Positions 23,765-44,622 of a stretch of 64,000 bases of DNA are shown piece after piece; the stretch's first letter is position 1; every line of letters begins with the position of its first letter. The stretch comes from Liolophura sinensis. Taxonomy: Eukaryota > Mollusca > Polyplacophora > Chitonida > Chitonidae. Location: assembly GCF_032854445.1 (NCBI RefSeq), contig NC_088295.1, positions 18,463,385 through 18,527,384 on the forward strand. Reading direction: 5' to 3'. A program made the position numbers and the translations under genes. Under the pieces are notes generated by a model. It worked only from the letters and a program-made list of their open reading frames with translations, was not told the DNA's origin and searched no databases.

Positions 23765-24400
23765 TTTATTATGAGCAAAGCTTTGTGGATTCATTTCCAT
23801 ACAGTATGTAACACCATGGACATTGGTATTTTCCTAAATTTCCAAACAAACAACTTCATACACGAATCTCAATATGAGCCCAGTCATAAAATAGGCTCAC
23901 AACCCACATCGCCATACTTTTTACGTGCATCTTACAGTATTGGCTGTGCCTACCTTGAAATGCCGTACAACATACATCGTAAAGAGCCTGTGCCCGCATT
24001 TCCAAACAGTTTACGCAATAAACAAGGCCCTGGATTCCTCAATTTCCATGTAAGATGCACGTAAGAAGCATAATCAAACTTTTTCACACATTTTGCATAA
24101 CAAATAAGGTTTTGTGTCCAACTTTCCGTAGATCCTGCATTTTAAACTAATCTCCGTGCCCACCATTATATACATATGGTATAAAAAATAAGGCCCTGTT
24201 CTCATCTTTCCATACATCTTGCATCACGAACTACACTCTGTGTCCACCTTTTGATACATCTTGGGTCATGAACTAGATGCTGTAGCCAAATTTCCATACA
24301 TCTTTCATCATGAACCAGGTGTGATCACCTTTTCACACATCTTGCATCATGCGCAAAGATCTGTGTCTACTCTTTTAAGCTTTGAACAAGGTTCTGGACT
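23765..24400. repeat. degenerate continuation of the 54-bp array
   Basis: Decayed units remain recognisable as a period of about 50-60 bases with the words GTGTCCAC, CCATACATCTTGCAT and AACAAGG, for example near 24105, 24210, 24255 and 24330. The gradual decay away from 23764 mirrors what is seen at the edges of the other arrays. Confidence 0.6.
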
Positions 24401-27400
24401 CCTATAGGACTTAGGGATTAGCTATGAGCTGAATTGGCATATTGTACATTTTATCTTATACAAAATGATTACCGGTATCCAGAAGATTTCTGTATGGTTT
24501 TGCAGTCAAACGTGTTGCACTAGTATTTTGGTCTTTGCTTAAATACAACGTTAAATGCAAACCTTGGGACCATAGGCCCATGCAAGTAAACAGAAAATCA
24601 CCATATTCTGCTGCACGAAGCCACTGTCAGCAAAGAGACTTCCACGTGATCAATCAATGAATCCAAGTGAATGCAAGACTTCGATTGTGATGTATACGTT
24701 GTACCAAGACAAAAATTCACTAGGAAAGCTAACTATTGACAACATATATATATCTACCGAGTCACGCGTAGTTTGACGATCAATGATTGCCCGGATTAGC
24801 AATTCGTACATGGATACCCCAGCCACCGGCTCCTTATACGGACAAGGTTCCGGAAGGGGCGGAGCTTGCAAGGACTTGGCGAATCTGGTCACATGACTGA
24901 TAAGGACAAGCTGTAAATTTCATTGACAATATATCATACAGTTCAGTCATTTCCATCAGTGACCAATAACTCAGAACTGTTAACAGAACACGTCACCTAA
25001 AACATCAAGCAAAATTTCGGGGTTACGTCTAGCTGATATTGGTAGTAGTCATATTTCATACAAAATTTAGTCAGATCGAAATGCAAGTCTCCATGTCTAG
25101 AGTGTGTAAAGTCTGGCTTTTTAGTAGAATTTCATTCTCATTCCACAGTATAACTGCACTGCATGTCAGTTGCCTTAAATAAATACCAGATCATTTTCAA
25201 CCAATCTTGGTACCTTCTTATTAGTAACAGACGACAAACAGTTACATACAATATTCTGCACGAAACATTCCAAAGAATTTGTGCGTTTTTCGACTGAGAT
25301 TGGTTTTCACAGCGTAGCTAAGATAGGCTGAGACTGAGAAAGCGTGCCTTATGTCGAGGCCTGCGTCCTTTACAGGTTAATCAGGTCCAATGATTGTCAC
25401 AACGAAACCAAGATAATCGAGTTGGTCAATGAGGCCTAATGACATGAATATGGTCACAGGTTGTGGCAGATCGATAACTGGATTTCCGCACCCGAGACTA
25501 ACTACCGTTGCATCTTGGGCATCTACCGTTCTACTTTGACTCCTGTCAAATGACATCTTCGAAAAACTTACCTTCCTCGATGATATATATGCTGGAGAGG
25601 GTGTTGTTCCTGGCGGCTACACTCTAGTGCTGACCTGGTGTATGGTAAAAGACAAGCTTCTAGACTGCCAGCCAAGGGCCTGGTCGACTGTCAGGCATGA
25701 AACATCGGAGGCAGGCGCATTGTCCGCGGCATCAAAGGAAGGAAGCTAGTAGAAGGGTGGTCAGAAGATTGTCGAGGAATCAATCAGCACCGTACAGACG
25801 GTCCAGTCTTCGTCCTTTACGAAACCTTCTATAGTCCTCCACGCAACTCTGCCTTGGCGTAGAAAAGGGTAAATACAGCTTAGGACAACGTCACACGACC
25901 CTGTAATCTGAGGTCACACTGATCCGACAACTTCCTACTATCCACCACGTCTTCTTCATCCGCAATTATTTATCACAATCAATAGAACACAGCAGCCAAA
26001 GGGAGAGGAACTATGGGGGTACCCAGCCGCATACTTGTATACACCTCCTCAACTGTTTGTCAAACAACCAAACAGCAAGTTGCCACAAGTGGGAGGCGGC
26101 ATGTTCCAGCTAGACGAACAATAGCTCAAATCAATCGAGAACACACCCACGTCACGGAGAATCAAAGAGACTGGGCGCCAACAGTTGAGCCAGGCAGCTA
26201 GTAACCGAACTGATCACATGTCCGCGTCAGTATCAGAAAATGACCGACATTGTCACACTTGAAGCATTGGGGTAGTTTTGAGACGTTAAAGGATGCCCAG
26301 TGCTCGTGGATATCGGGCGTTAATGAGTTCTTCTAACACTACCAAATACAATAATTCGCCTGTTTGTCTAGACAATAATACACTATGATTCTGACCTATA
26401 GTGCTTAATGAGCTGACATCTGTCACTCCTCATATCCTATCAGATCCCGAATGACCATAAATATAGTCTTGCATTTACATGAATTAAGTCCAAAAAACAG
26501 AACGTTTGATTAAATCCACCCATGGATTAATTCGCTGACAAGTAACAAGAGAGCAAATTGCAGCCACAAAGCCTCGTTTAACATAGCATGGATTCAGGGG
26601 CAGATAAAACATAAAAAGCTCGGCTTTGATGGATTACAGTTTTATGGATTAACAAGGAATAGTGGCGCTGGGAATGATTTAGCCAGACTGCCTAACAATG
26701 TAATCTTAACTAAAATCAATATCCCCGGGATGAGTTGAGAGCTTAACGAAGGAATCCTACAGGGTAGAACTCAGTCTTGGAACGGACACCGTAGTCCACG
26801 GCTCCAGGCAACTCCAACATTACTTTGAGGGAATTCCCGAATTAGCCATGTGTAAGCGATCTAGTTCCAGTGTTGGCTCATCAACCAGGCAGGCCAGAAC
26901 CAAACCTTCCTCTTTACAGCTAATAAAATACAAGTACGACACTTAGGAGGAAACAGCGGGATATTTAGCAGATGTTCTCTGTTCGCCTCGTTTGTCAAAA
27001 AGAAAACTGGTCATACAACCACGTATACACAGTGGACTATTACAGAAGACAACGTAAGACAACCAGAAGATTAATGTAGTTCGTTTTTCCGCTCAGAGAT
27101 CGATCTTTGAACAAACAGAATGTGGTATTGGGTTAACGGGGGCAGTGTTCTGACAACCGTAACGAAGTCAGAGATGGAAAGCTGGAATGGGCCTATACAA
27201 GCTCTTCGCTATAAACCCATGAATGTATACAGTTACATTATTCTGCCATTCCGCAAATTTAACTGATATCATTACCTATATATCCACTAGGGTTCAACAG
27301 AAAAGTGTGCCTGTCTTAACATCACTGTGTTAGGGCCTTACATTCTACACATGTACATCAAGATTAAACGATATACATGTATATTTCACGATAGTTTAAG

Positions 27401-28535
27401 TCAGTAAAGTAAAATTAGTGTTCTGTCATTATAATAAGTGATCAGTGAATTGTACAATTCACTGTTCTTAAGGGATAAGAAATCTCTTTTAAATGAAAAC
27501 TTTATTGTTAACATTCGCGTATGAACCTTATAGACATTCATTCATGCACCAGCTTTACAAATGATTATTCTTATCTGTCATTACCAAGGTCAAAAACTGA
27601 TGACATTGCAGAAGGTTTAGGAACAGTTATGAAGCTTCTTACACACAAAAATAAAAAAAATGACGACACATAATACAGGATATATGTTGTTGGCATATAA
27701 TTCTCCGCAATGAATATTCCTTGTTTTTAATATTTTAATAATAATAATAATAATAATAATATCTAAAACAAATAAGGTGTTTGCCCCTTGGTGTATTCTT
27801 AAGGACAAAATTATGTATCCGTCATATTTTCAGTACACTGAAGTGGCCCACGTCCAGGAGATGACAAGCTGTAAACTCCATATACACACGAATGCCTCAT
27901 TCCGAGGACAGAGTGGAGTGGTTAACGTCAGCAGAAGCCTGCAAGTCGCTACAGACTTTCTAATCAATTCCACTGTTAATAACTAAATACCGCCTAATGA
28001 CTTTGGGTTATAATGAAGAGACCGCTACTATTGGGGCTGTTTGCCATCGTTTATTGCCTTGTTTGTTTCCCACGTAATCCCAAATAATAGACTCCACTTC
28101 AGGTTTAATTAGCTCAGAGTATAGAGGATAGTGAAGAATGCCATACGGTATGTGTGAGTTTACACAAACCGCAGGTACATGCATGGTATTGCGCATGTCA
28201 GAGCGCTTTGGGTTAAGCACAGAGACAAGAATTTTACTGGATTCACGTGTGCAGCAACTGACTGTGCTTTGTAAGATTAAAGTCAATTCCCATGAACCAG
28301 TGATCGAGTAGGAACTAAGCATCTGGTTGCAATATAGACGTCATTGAACTCGCAGTAACGTCACATAAGCGTTATTAGCGATGTCTGAACAATTTCCAAC
28401 GACTGCTCTGGTCATACGTCATAAATATTTTTAAATGCCCCAATGAAAACTAAAAAAAATGGTTGTTCTCATGTACATTTGTATCAAACCAGCCACGAAT
28501 TCACAAACATTTGATAACTGAGAACATAGTGTAAT
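24401..28535. other. gene-free stretch with one orphan splice-donor candidate
   Basis: Four kilobases show no recognisable protein exon. On the minus strand a strong donor word GAGGAAG|GTAAGTTTTT lies at about 25563-25580 after a GC-richer 250-base patch, and it could end an untranslated or unrecognised exon. Open frames at 24650-24892, 26013-26201, 27777-27986 and 28008-28322 have no domain I recognise. An (AAT)n microsatellite sits at 27733-27762. Confidence 0.4.
27733..27762. repeat. (AAT)n microsatellite
   Basis: About nine AAT units in tandem (AATAATAATAATAATAATAA core). Confidence 0.9.
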
Positions 28536-28539
28536 GTAT

Positions 28540-28855
28540 AAACTTCTACGGTTTATCTTGAAGAGAGCGTCGTAAGCGGTAGATCCAGGATTCAATCCCG
28601 ACCACACCATTAAAATCGCCAATGGTACTACATGTACTTAGCTTGCGCTCCGCGTGAGACAAATGGCCAAAACGCTGGTCGACCCATCTCAGTACAATGT
28701 GACTGAGCGGGCGCTGTTTTGGTGTCAGCATGGCGTTCAAGTGTGTCAGCACTGTAAATATGTCGGCATTAGCTGTGCCCTGCTACAGCTGTAGCAGACA
28801 CTGACATTATATGGCCAAAATATTGTTGGAAGCGATGGTCAAACATAATCAAACA
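28540..28855 (+). mobile_element. SINE-B, tRNA-derived, full-length or nearly so
   Basis: A tRNA-like box B word (GATTCAATCCC) near 28589 is followed by a body containing GTCAGCATGGCGTTCAAGTG, TCAGCACTGTAAATATGTCG and GCCCTGCTACAGCTGTAGCA. The tail TATGGCCAAAATATTGTTGG followed by AAGCGATGGTCAAAC ends in an A-rich CAAACAAAA run. I recognise this body and tail as typical of an abundant molluscan SINE type, from general familiarity and not a database search. Its exact ends are uncertain. Confidence 0.6.
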
Positions 28856-29535
28856 AAATGTCAAATCTAAGCAGAGAAGACAGTGAAGACACGGAGTATT
28901 CTCCCCTATAACGCATAACTGGCGCGGCAGAGTTATCTGCTCCTGTATCGCTTCAGCTGGAATTTATAATGTTGCATACGCAACTTGCGATTTAAATGGT
29001 CTTAATATTTAAATGCAATAACAAATTATTGGTGGACACCTGGTCTTACCAGGCTCGATGCAATGGGCATAGTACTCAAATGTATGATTATTGGCATCCA
29101 CAGTATACAAGTGAGAAGATTACAGACCCGAGCAAGACGTACTTCACAACTTCCATGATACATGTATATCTATGAAGCCAATTCTAACCAAATTCAAAGT
29201 CGGCGATAACTCTTAAACGTGATTGAAGTTCGATGTTTTAGGAGTACTAACGGTCTAACTATTTCTGCTGTAACAAATATGCAATGGGTTCTACATGAAA
29301 CCGGTAAGTCTTTAGTTTTGGTCACTGGTGGTATACAGGGTATAATGCATCTACAGCCAACAATAATACACAGTTCCTGTTTTAGCTGGATAACGAGGAA
29401 TTTCGAGTAAAATCAAAATTTGACAAAATGTATAAGGAACATAATACTTCTGCGCGGACATACCGACTATATGCATGCATTTACCAATAGACAGCTGTCA
29501 AATGCATTCAGTGCTTAGTCCATAATAAACAAATG

Positions 29536-29789
29536 ACCTCGGTGGCAGAGTAACTAGTGTGTTATCACATCATAATAACTCAAGGGCCTCTCACCATTGC
29601 GGTACAGCTCTTGCTGGCTTCCCCTCCGATCGTACGTGGGAAGGTAGGGAAGACCTGTTAGCAGCCTGCTGATAGTCGTGGGTTACCAACGTTCTCTGTC
29701 CTGTTCCCTTCCACTCTACTGCTGGCCGCCGTCATATATCAGAGAAATGTTATTGGGTACGGCATAAAACACCAGCCAAATAAATATAT
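29536..29789 (+). mobile_element. SINE-A copy, diverged, near full length
   Basis: This plus-strand copy has a decayed head (GACCTCGGTGGCAGAGTAAC), the CCTCTCACCATTGCGGT word, the GATCGTACGTGGGAAGGTAG centre, TGCTGGCCGCCGTCATATAT, and the tail GGCATAAAACACCAGCCAAA followed by TAAATA. It is more diverged than the other copies, hence older. Confidence 0.8.
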
Positions 29790-30553
29790 GCAATATATCA
29801 CCAGTTTATCACCGCGGAGAAAGAATATGACTGGCTGAAGTGGTTGATACAACACCTCTTTTGAAATCAAGATATTGTACATTAAAGGATTAGTGTCTAG
29901 ATTTAGCTACTGATCCTAATTATAAAAATTATAACCTGTTTAAACTGTATGTTACCGGGATAGCGTCGGAGAAACATAATAAGGAAATCTAGCCAAAACA
30001 ATAGATCTACAGCACTAACAGATCTCCAGGTACGGCTCAGTGAGTGACGCCACAGATGGCCAACCCAAGTCTTGCTGGCCTGTATAAGCTTGGAATTCGT
30101 ATCAAAAAGATGTCATTTTCGAGATAGATTCTAGCTACACAAAAGCAATTATACTGCCGTATCAATTTGAACCTATAGTTGACGATGATGAAGTTCCAAT
30201 TGTTGACACTAACAGATCTGGTCAGACTTCAGATTCCGAGTTTTGAGTTTTGCGTGTCGTGTGTTTATTTTAAGATTTAATATTTATTTACTATTCTTTC
30301 TGAGGGGTTTCGTCAAATGCTTACGTCATACTAACGTCATACTGTACATATGTGTATGACTATGCGCACCGCGTGGAAATCTTGTCCAGTTGGAAGAATA
30401 GAAATGAGTGTGTTAACTTGTAAACTGTCTCCCTTGGCTTACTACTTAATTATTTCATATCCATCTTACGGATATACCATATTTGGCGACGAGGTAAGCA
30501 AGAACCTTATGGCTATACTTCCTGATTTTACGCCTTCTTGAGCTGCACTCGAG

Positions 30554-30814
30554 ATGGCTTGTGGGGAGATTGATGCACCCATCCCGTTTCTACCTACTCC
30601 CGGCGAACCGATCATACCCTGGCCGCACTGGAAACGTCTGTTTGAAAATTTGGGTTTTAATATCCAAAGCAGTACTCTATCATGCTATGCAACTTCTACA
30701 GCTGCTAGTTGTCAGTTACCCCTACCACAGGTTATGGTAAGAGAAGCTGTTGTTCATGACTGTAACACTGTAGCTAACATTAACAGTGCTACATCTGTCT
30801 TCAAACTTTCCTGA
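30554..30814 (+). pseudogene. Ty3/Gypsy retrotransposon gag-like fragment
   Basis: An 86-codon open frame contains FLPTPGEPIIPW followed by an aromatic/basic stretch (HWKRLFENLG). This resembles the start of Gag in many invertebrate and fish Gypsy-type elements. After about 50 residues the similarity is lost and the frame ends. It lies 150 bases upstream of an RNase H remnant in the same orientation, consistent with one decayed element that has lost protease and most of reverse transcriptase by deletion. No long terminal repeat was identified. Confidence 0.5.
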
Positions 30815-30965
30815 ACTGTTCTCTGATAAGTTAGGCAAAATTCAAATGTTTACTCATCAGCTTTCAGAGAATGATGTCAATTATTTTGTCTGACATTCAT
30901 GGTTCAGTGTGCTTTTTTGGCCCAGCGGGATTCTAGGCTAAATTTGTTGCTAAAGTTATGCTAAT

Positions 30966-31325
30966 GTGAATGCCTTGCGCGAAGTGAACAATACTGAACC
31001 GTATTACTTGACTGACGCCGCAGATAAAACATTTTGCGATATTAAGTCTGTTATTGTTAACAGTCCAGGTCTCGCGTTGTTTCATCCAAACCGCGACGTT
31101 ATTGTTGTTACCACCGATGCTAGTGCGTATGGTATTGGTGGAGTCCTTTCTCAAATTGCTCCAGATGGATCCGAGGTTATGGTAGCTTGTGCATCGCGAA
31201 CAATCACTGCCGCAAAACGAAAGTACTCTGTGGGAGAACGCGAAGCCTTAGCCTGTGTATGGGCTATTGAAGTGGCACATGTATCTGCGGGAAAGACATT
31301 TTATTCTTCGAACAAATCACCATAA
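30966..31325 (+). pseudogene. Ty3/Gypsy reverse transcriptase-RNase H remnant
   Basis: A 119-codon open frame carries the Gypsy RNase H core: the connecting word SPGLALFHPNRDV, the TTDASAYGIGGVLSQ block with the first catalytic Asp, and SVGEREALACVWAI with the catalytic Glu. Upstream polymerase motifs (YxDD) are absent, and downstream the frame is lost where the rest of RNase H should continue. It is a broken copy and cannot move by itself. Confidence 0.85.
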
Positions 31326-31559
31326 ATGAAGATATTCCAAGTAATTATTTCGAACTCCTACAGTGGCGTTACACGTCTAGACTGACAACATGCTACAGCT
31401 GAAGATGAGGATCTTACAACCCTCAGTTACCTCCGGATGGCCTGATTCAAGAAACAATTGCCTTTGAACAGTCAGCCATATTTTACACATAAATTGGAGC
31501 TAGCGGCACACGATGATACCGTTTCGTGGTACACATGTTGAAGTGCGTCGGGAAGGTTA

Positions 31560-31834
31560 CTCTGACGAGATCGTTTGAGATAACGGTCCGCAACTAGTAT
31601 CGCATGAATTTATTTACTTATTTCACTGGTGTTTTACACCGTACTCAAGAATATTTCCAGAAGAATATTTCCCCGTTCTATGAAGCAGTAGCTTCTCTTA
31701 GCCGAAAGGGGGATGATGATGCATTGTTTATTCCTGCTGTAGATAATGTACCTGTAGATCCAGTGAATCCTACAGGAACGGTTAACTCACAACCAATTAG
31801 AAACCGTCCAGCCTGGACTGAGGAGTATGGGTAG
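31560..31834 (+). pseudogene. Gypsy integrase remnant split by a SINE tail
   Basis: At about 31575-31603 the plus strand encodes DNGPQLVSHEF, the integrase core word around the second catalytic Asp, preceded by an in-frame stop. Directly after it comes a 50-base SINE-A tail (31607-31656). The open frame then resumes with SPFYEAVASLSRKGDDD and ends with RNRPAWTEEYG and a stop, resembling the C-terminal end of Gypsy Pol. The integrase catalytic Glu region is missing. Confidence 0.6.
31607..31656 (-). mobile_element. SINE-A 3' tail fragment
   Basis: TTTATTTACTTATTTCACTG then GTGTTTTACACCGTACTCAA and GAATATTTC match the SINE-A tail in minus orientation. Only about 50 bases are present, placed inside the decayed integrase region. 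Confidence 0.75.
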
Positions 31835-32098
31835 ATAAGTGATTCAATGTTTCATTATTATTCTTAAATGTATGTCCAGTGAGAAATAGCATTACCTTAT
31901 TTCTTATTCGATCAGGATTCCATTCCATATTACGCATCAAGTTACAGTGGCATATGTTAAACAATTGTTGTTATATGTACACATTCAACACATGCTTCCC
32001 TTAAGTTTACAATGTACAGAGATTTGCTATCTGTTAGTTTACAGATCAGTCAATAGTATTTCATTACCACTGTAGGTGCTGTTGTGGAAATCTTTTTA
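31835..32098. other. short unassigned spacer
   Basis: No feature was recognised between the Gypsy remnant and the THAP remnant. Confidence 0.4.
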
Positions 32099-32357
32099 TT
32101 TCAACTGTGTTGCTCTCGTAGCTGCCAGCTGTGAACTGGCGAGACGGGTAAGGCAGTGTTTGGTGGGTCTAGAATCCTTGGATGCTGTGAATCCACGCCT
32201 TTCTGAGGGGCAAATCGTCTGGTAACTCGTAAAAACTAACCCCATGGTTCTTCGACGACCTGTTTTTAGAACCGTATGCAGAACAGCAAGTAATTTCGTG
32301 GAGAAGTTCGACGTGCTTGTTGTCACTCGTGTAGCTGTTTAAAAGAGAAGAACACAT
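32099..32357 (-). pseudogene. THAP zinc-finger domain remnant
   Basis: The minus strand encodes CCSAYGSKNRSSKNHGVSFY then ELPDDLPLRKAWIHSIQ, the first half of a THAP (C2CH) DNA-binding domain. In the same frame, after a TAG at 32169-32171, it continues with LPYPSRQFTAGSYESNTVE, which aligns to the usual CS-x-HF-x-x-x-x-YE end. Three of the four zinc ligands appear lost: the second Cys is Ser, the third Cys is Pro and the His is Gln. With the nonsense codon, this is a dead copy. THAP domains occur in host transcription factors and in P-element-like transposases; which source applies here cannot be told. Confidence 0.65.
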
Positions 32358-33100
32358 TTATACAAACTATATCTTTAATGAAAGAGCTATGCAAACTGTG
32401 CGGAACTCTATTTTTTTTACATTTTTTAAAGTTTTCATAAGAGAGGAAAAGGGATTAAACATCGTCATTTTCTACAAAATCCACCGATTCGTGGCACATT
32501 TAAAGTCCCGCTATGTTTTATGGCTTGTCCAATGAAAAGCCTCCTTTCTACCTCTTGAATATTCATTGTGAGGTCAAGGCGCTTAAGGTTTTACTCTTGC
32601 CAAATGTTTAACATGGATTTCCTGTCACGTACGTATATGTACGTATATCGTGATAATTTTAAGGTCTGTAAAAGCCAACGCTAAAGAGAAAGAGTTTGGA
32701 ATGTACTAAGAGGGCCACAACATCATGCCTACATGCGTGGCTGTTGTCTGCCAAAATGTCTGGGATTCCATGTCCTGAAGAGCAACTCGGCAAAGCGAAG
32801 CACGATGACGTATGTAATCTGTTCAGAAGGCGGCGTAAAGGAGACTTCGATGTTCAACAATTAAATACTCAAATAACAAATTCTATTGACACAAAATTTA
32901 GATATTTTATTTAACCTTAAGTATACCTCTTTCATTTAAGATACAGATTGTATAAATGTGTTCTTTACCAATTGGCGAAGCTCCGACATCTCGTAAAGGT
33001 TGGACTTCTACGACGTAATTCGGCGCAGTCTACCGAGTGTTGGCGGGAAAAGGGCATAAAACCAGCCTTATCATCTGGTGATTTTAAATGCCATTTCACT
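32358..33100. other. gene-free stretch
   Basis: No recognised exon. A plus-strand open frame at 32696-32914 has basic clusters (LFRRRRKGDF) but no family I can name. Confidence 0.35.
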
Positions 33101-33106
33101 CAGATT

Positions 33107-33370
33107 GTCTTTATTTATTTAATAGGTGTTTTACACTATACTCAAGAATACTTCACTTATACGACGGCGGCCAGCATTATGGTGGGTGTAAACTGGGCAC
33201 AGCCCGGTGGAAACCCACGACCATCCGCAGGTTGCTGCAGACCTTCCCACTTAAGGCCCGAGAGGAAACCAGCATGAGCTGGACTTGAACTCACAGCGAC
33301 CGCATTGGTGAGAGGCTCCTGGGTCATTGCGCTGCGCTAGCGCGCTAACCGACTGAGCCACGGAGGCCCC
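33107..33370 (-). mobile_element. SINE-A, full-length reference copy
   Basis: Read on the minus strand this copy has the tRNA-like head TGGCTCAGTCGGTTAGCGCG (box A) and GAGTTCAAGTCCAGCTCATG (box B). A central body follows with a CCATAATGCTGGCCGCCGTC word and the tail ending GTAAAACACC-type, TAAATAAA. The word CAGATT flanks it at 33101-33106 and 33371-33376 as a short target-site duplication. The structure is that of a tRNA-derived SINE, possibly of the V-SINE type described from molluscs. That family name comes from memory and needs a library search. Confidence 0.85.
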
Positions 33371-33845
33371 CAGATTATTGTAAACTTTTTCTATATTTAG
33401 CTAATATTCATAGGGGGTAGCGAATTATTAATAAATAATACATCTGGACACACATCATTTAAGGCACCCTAGTGGAGTTAAACTATGCAAACGTTCGTGT
33501 TCAACGGCTTTGGCACAGGCGATGTCATAACCTCAAAACTGGAGACTTATTAATGACCTTACATGAAAATGCATAAGAATCAGTTACTTTTCTGCCATAT
33601 AATGGGACCAACTTTCATCACACTGAGTAAATTTTACAATTTTCTCATAAATAAAGCCCGCCATATGAGCAGATCAGAGCGTCACTACAGCGTAAGTTTA
33701 TCTTTAGTTAACAGCTTTAACGCCTCACACGTTGACACCGGTAACTGAGGATTTCACTCCTTCATATTACATTAGTCTGGGTTTGTACTACTAACACAGC
33801 ATTTTGACCAGTTCTTAATTGTATGGATATATGCAAGCTTGGGTC

Positions 33846-34035
33846 TTAACGTCGTGGATATTTTTCAGTCATACAACGACGAGGAGTCATTAGTCCCTGT
33901 TTCCCTGCTCCAACCTCTCAGTGCAGAGCGGCAAGTGATGCACCTAAAAGTACTCTTTTGTCTTTGATCTGACCAAACCTGGGTTTGACCCATGGTCTCC
34001 CAACTTTGAGCCGGACGCTGTAATAAGCATAATAA
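33846..34035 (-). mobile_element. SINE-C copy
   Basis: The plus strand begins with the tail-side words TTAACGTCGTGGATATTTTT and CAGTCATACAACGACGAGGA. It ends with GGTTTGACCCATGGTCTCCC and GAGCCGGACGCTGTAATAA, which as a reverse complement looks like a decayed tRNA-like head. I recognise the tail as a common molluscan interspersed repeat. A 49-base tail of the same family occurs at 41774-41822. Confidence 0.6.
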
Positions 34036-35104
34036 AGGTCTAATAAATTGCAATTAACATCACTGCATTTTTCTTCTACTCAAGCTTGGGTGCCTGACAT
34101 GAGGCCGATATCACCAAACGCTACCCGGCACGTATGTCCATTCGCCAACTACCACACTGTCAAAGCTTGCTCTGGCTTTACACTCCATGGACAGTGATGT
34201 CTTTTATATAACAGCACCTCCAATTCCTTGGCAAATACACGTTATTTTGGCAATACATATGTTTGAGTGTCTCATCATGAAGCTCTGTCTGCTCCAGTTG
34301 CATACTGCACAATAATCTTGAATCACGCCAAGGTCATTTGGGTCAAATTGGTAAGGCAAAATACTAGTAAAATCAAAATCTCTGCCTCAACCTTTGTTTT
34401 CACTGACAGGTACTTGTATAATACAAGCATTTCATTTTCTTAAATTAAGAACAGGATCCCAATGGATACCTAACGCGTTAGTTTAGTTGAATGTTCATTT
34501 CGGTTCGGTTCGGTTCGGTTCGGTTCGGTTCGTGCGGAATTGAAAGATCAACCTGGCCTATTGGTGGGCAGTTAGCAGAAGTACAAAGGGAGGCAGTTTA
34601 GAGTATACGTCCGTGACAAAAAAAAAACATTCAGGCATCTGGATTGAAGGCATAGTTTTAGCCTCCAGGAGGACGTCAATGTCTTGTACGAAGCATCACC
34701 CTGCTCCAGCTGGTCAAGACCAATTCCGAGTGTACCGGCTATAATAATCATTTTTTCAGGTATGTAACACCCTTGAAATCGTAATTGGTACCGATGTAGT
34801 CTGAAACTTGCATCACCAAGTGTCACGCTCAGAGAGAATTCCATATGGTGGTCCCTTACATTAACAAATTAACACTAAATGTAGGCTGACTATAAGTATA
34901 TATAAGTGAACATTTTCCCCTTAAACTAGTCTTAATGCCAATCCTATTGTTTTGGCAAGAATGAACGTATCACGTATTAGTATACCTCTTTACAGGCTTG
35001 ATGCCAGGACATCTGCAAGATATTCCTTTTTGCTGATAATTTGTCAAAGACATTACATCAAGTCCCACGCAGAAAGTTTTCAATCAATCAAGTAATGCAA
35101 ACAC
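34036..35104. other. spacer downstream of RPL18
   Basis: Apart from the pentanucleotide run, no feature was recognised. The minus-strand open frame 34572-34844 is unassigned. Confidence 0.4.
34501..34532. repeat. (GGTTC)n pentanucleotide microsatellite
   Basis: About six perfect GGTTC units occur in tandem. Confidence 0.95.
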
Positions 35105-35122
35105 CATAAATCCACTTTCTTC

Positions 35123-35128
35123 TTTATT
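35123..35128 (-). terminator. RPL18 poly(A) signal AATAAA
   Basis: The plus strand reads TTTATT, i.e. AATAAA on the minus strand, 40 bases after the RPL18 stop codon. That is a typical distance for the short 3' untranslated regions of ribosomal protein genes. Confidence 0.8.
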
Positions 35129-35167
35129 ACTGTGAGTGAAGTGAATAGTTGAAAGTTGAGCGCTGCT

Positions 35168-44598
<9,431 letters not shown>

Positions 44599-44611
44599 TT
44601 TGGACACCGCC

Positions 44612-44622
44612 GGAAGAGGAAG
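44612..44622 (-). promoter_or_regulatory. RPL18 5' TOP motif and likely transcription start
   Basis: The minus strand reads CTTCCTCTTCC just upstream of the ATG at 44598. A C followed by an unbroken pyrimidine run is the 5' terminal oligopyrimidine signal of ribosomal-protein mRNAs, which places translation under mTOR/LARP1 control in animals. If transcription starts at 44622 the 5' leader is about 24 bases. An AT-rich TATA-like word (TTTAT) lies about 20 bases further upstream. Confidence 0.7.

Noticed and set aside
30115-30250. Acidic open frame ending in TSDSEF upstream of the Gypsy remnant
   Set aside because: No clear homology was seen. It could be part of the element or of another transposon but cannot be supported.
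32696-32914. Possible second THAP start (MPTCVAVVCQN) on the plus strand
   Set aside because: The frame ends after 17 residues without other THAP hallmarks. The neighbouring basic open frame has no recognised family.
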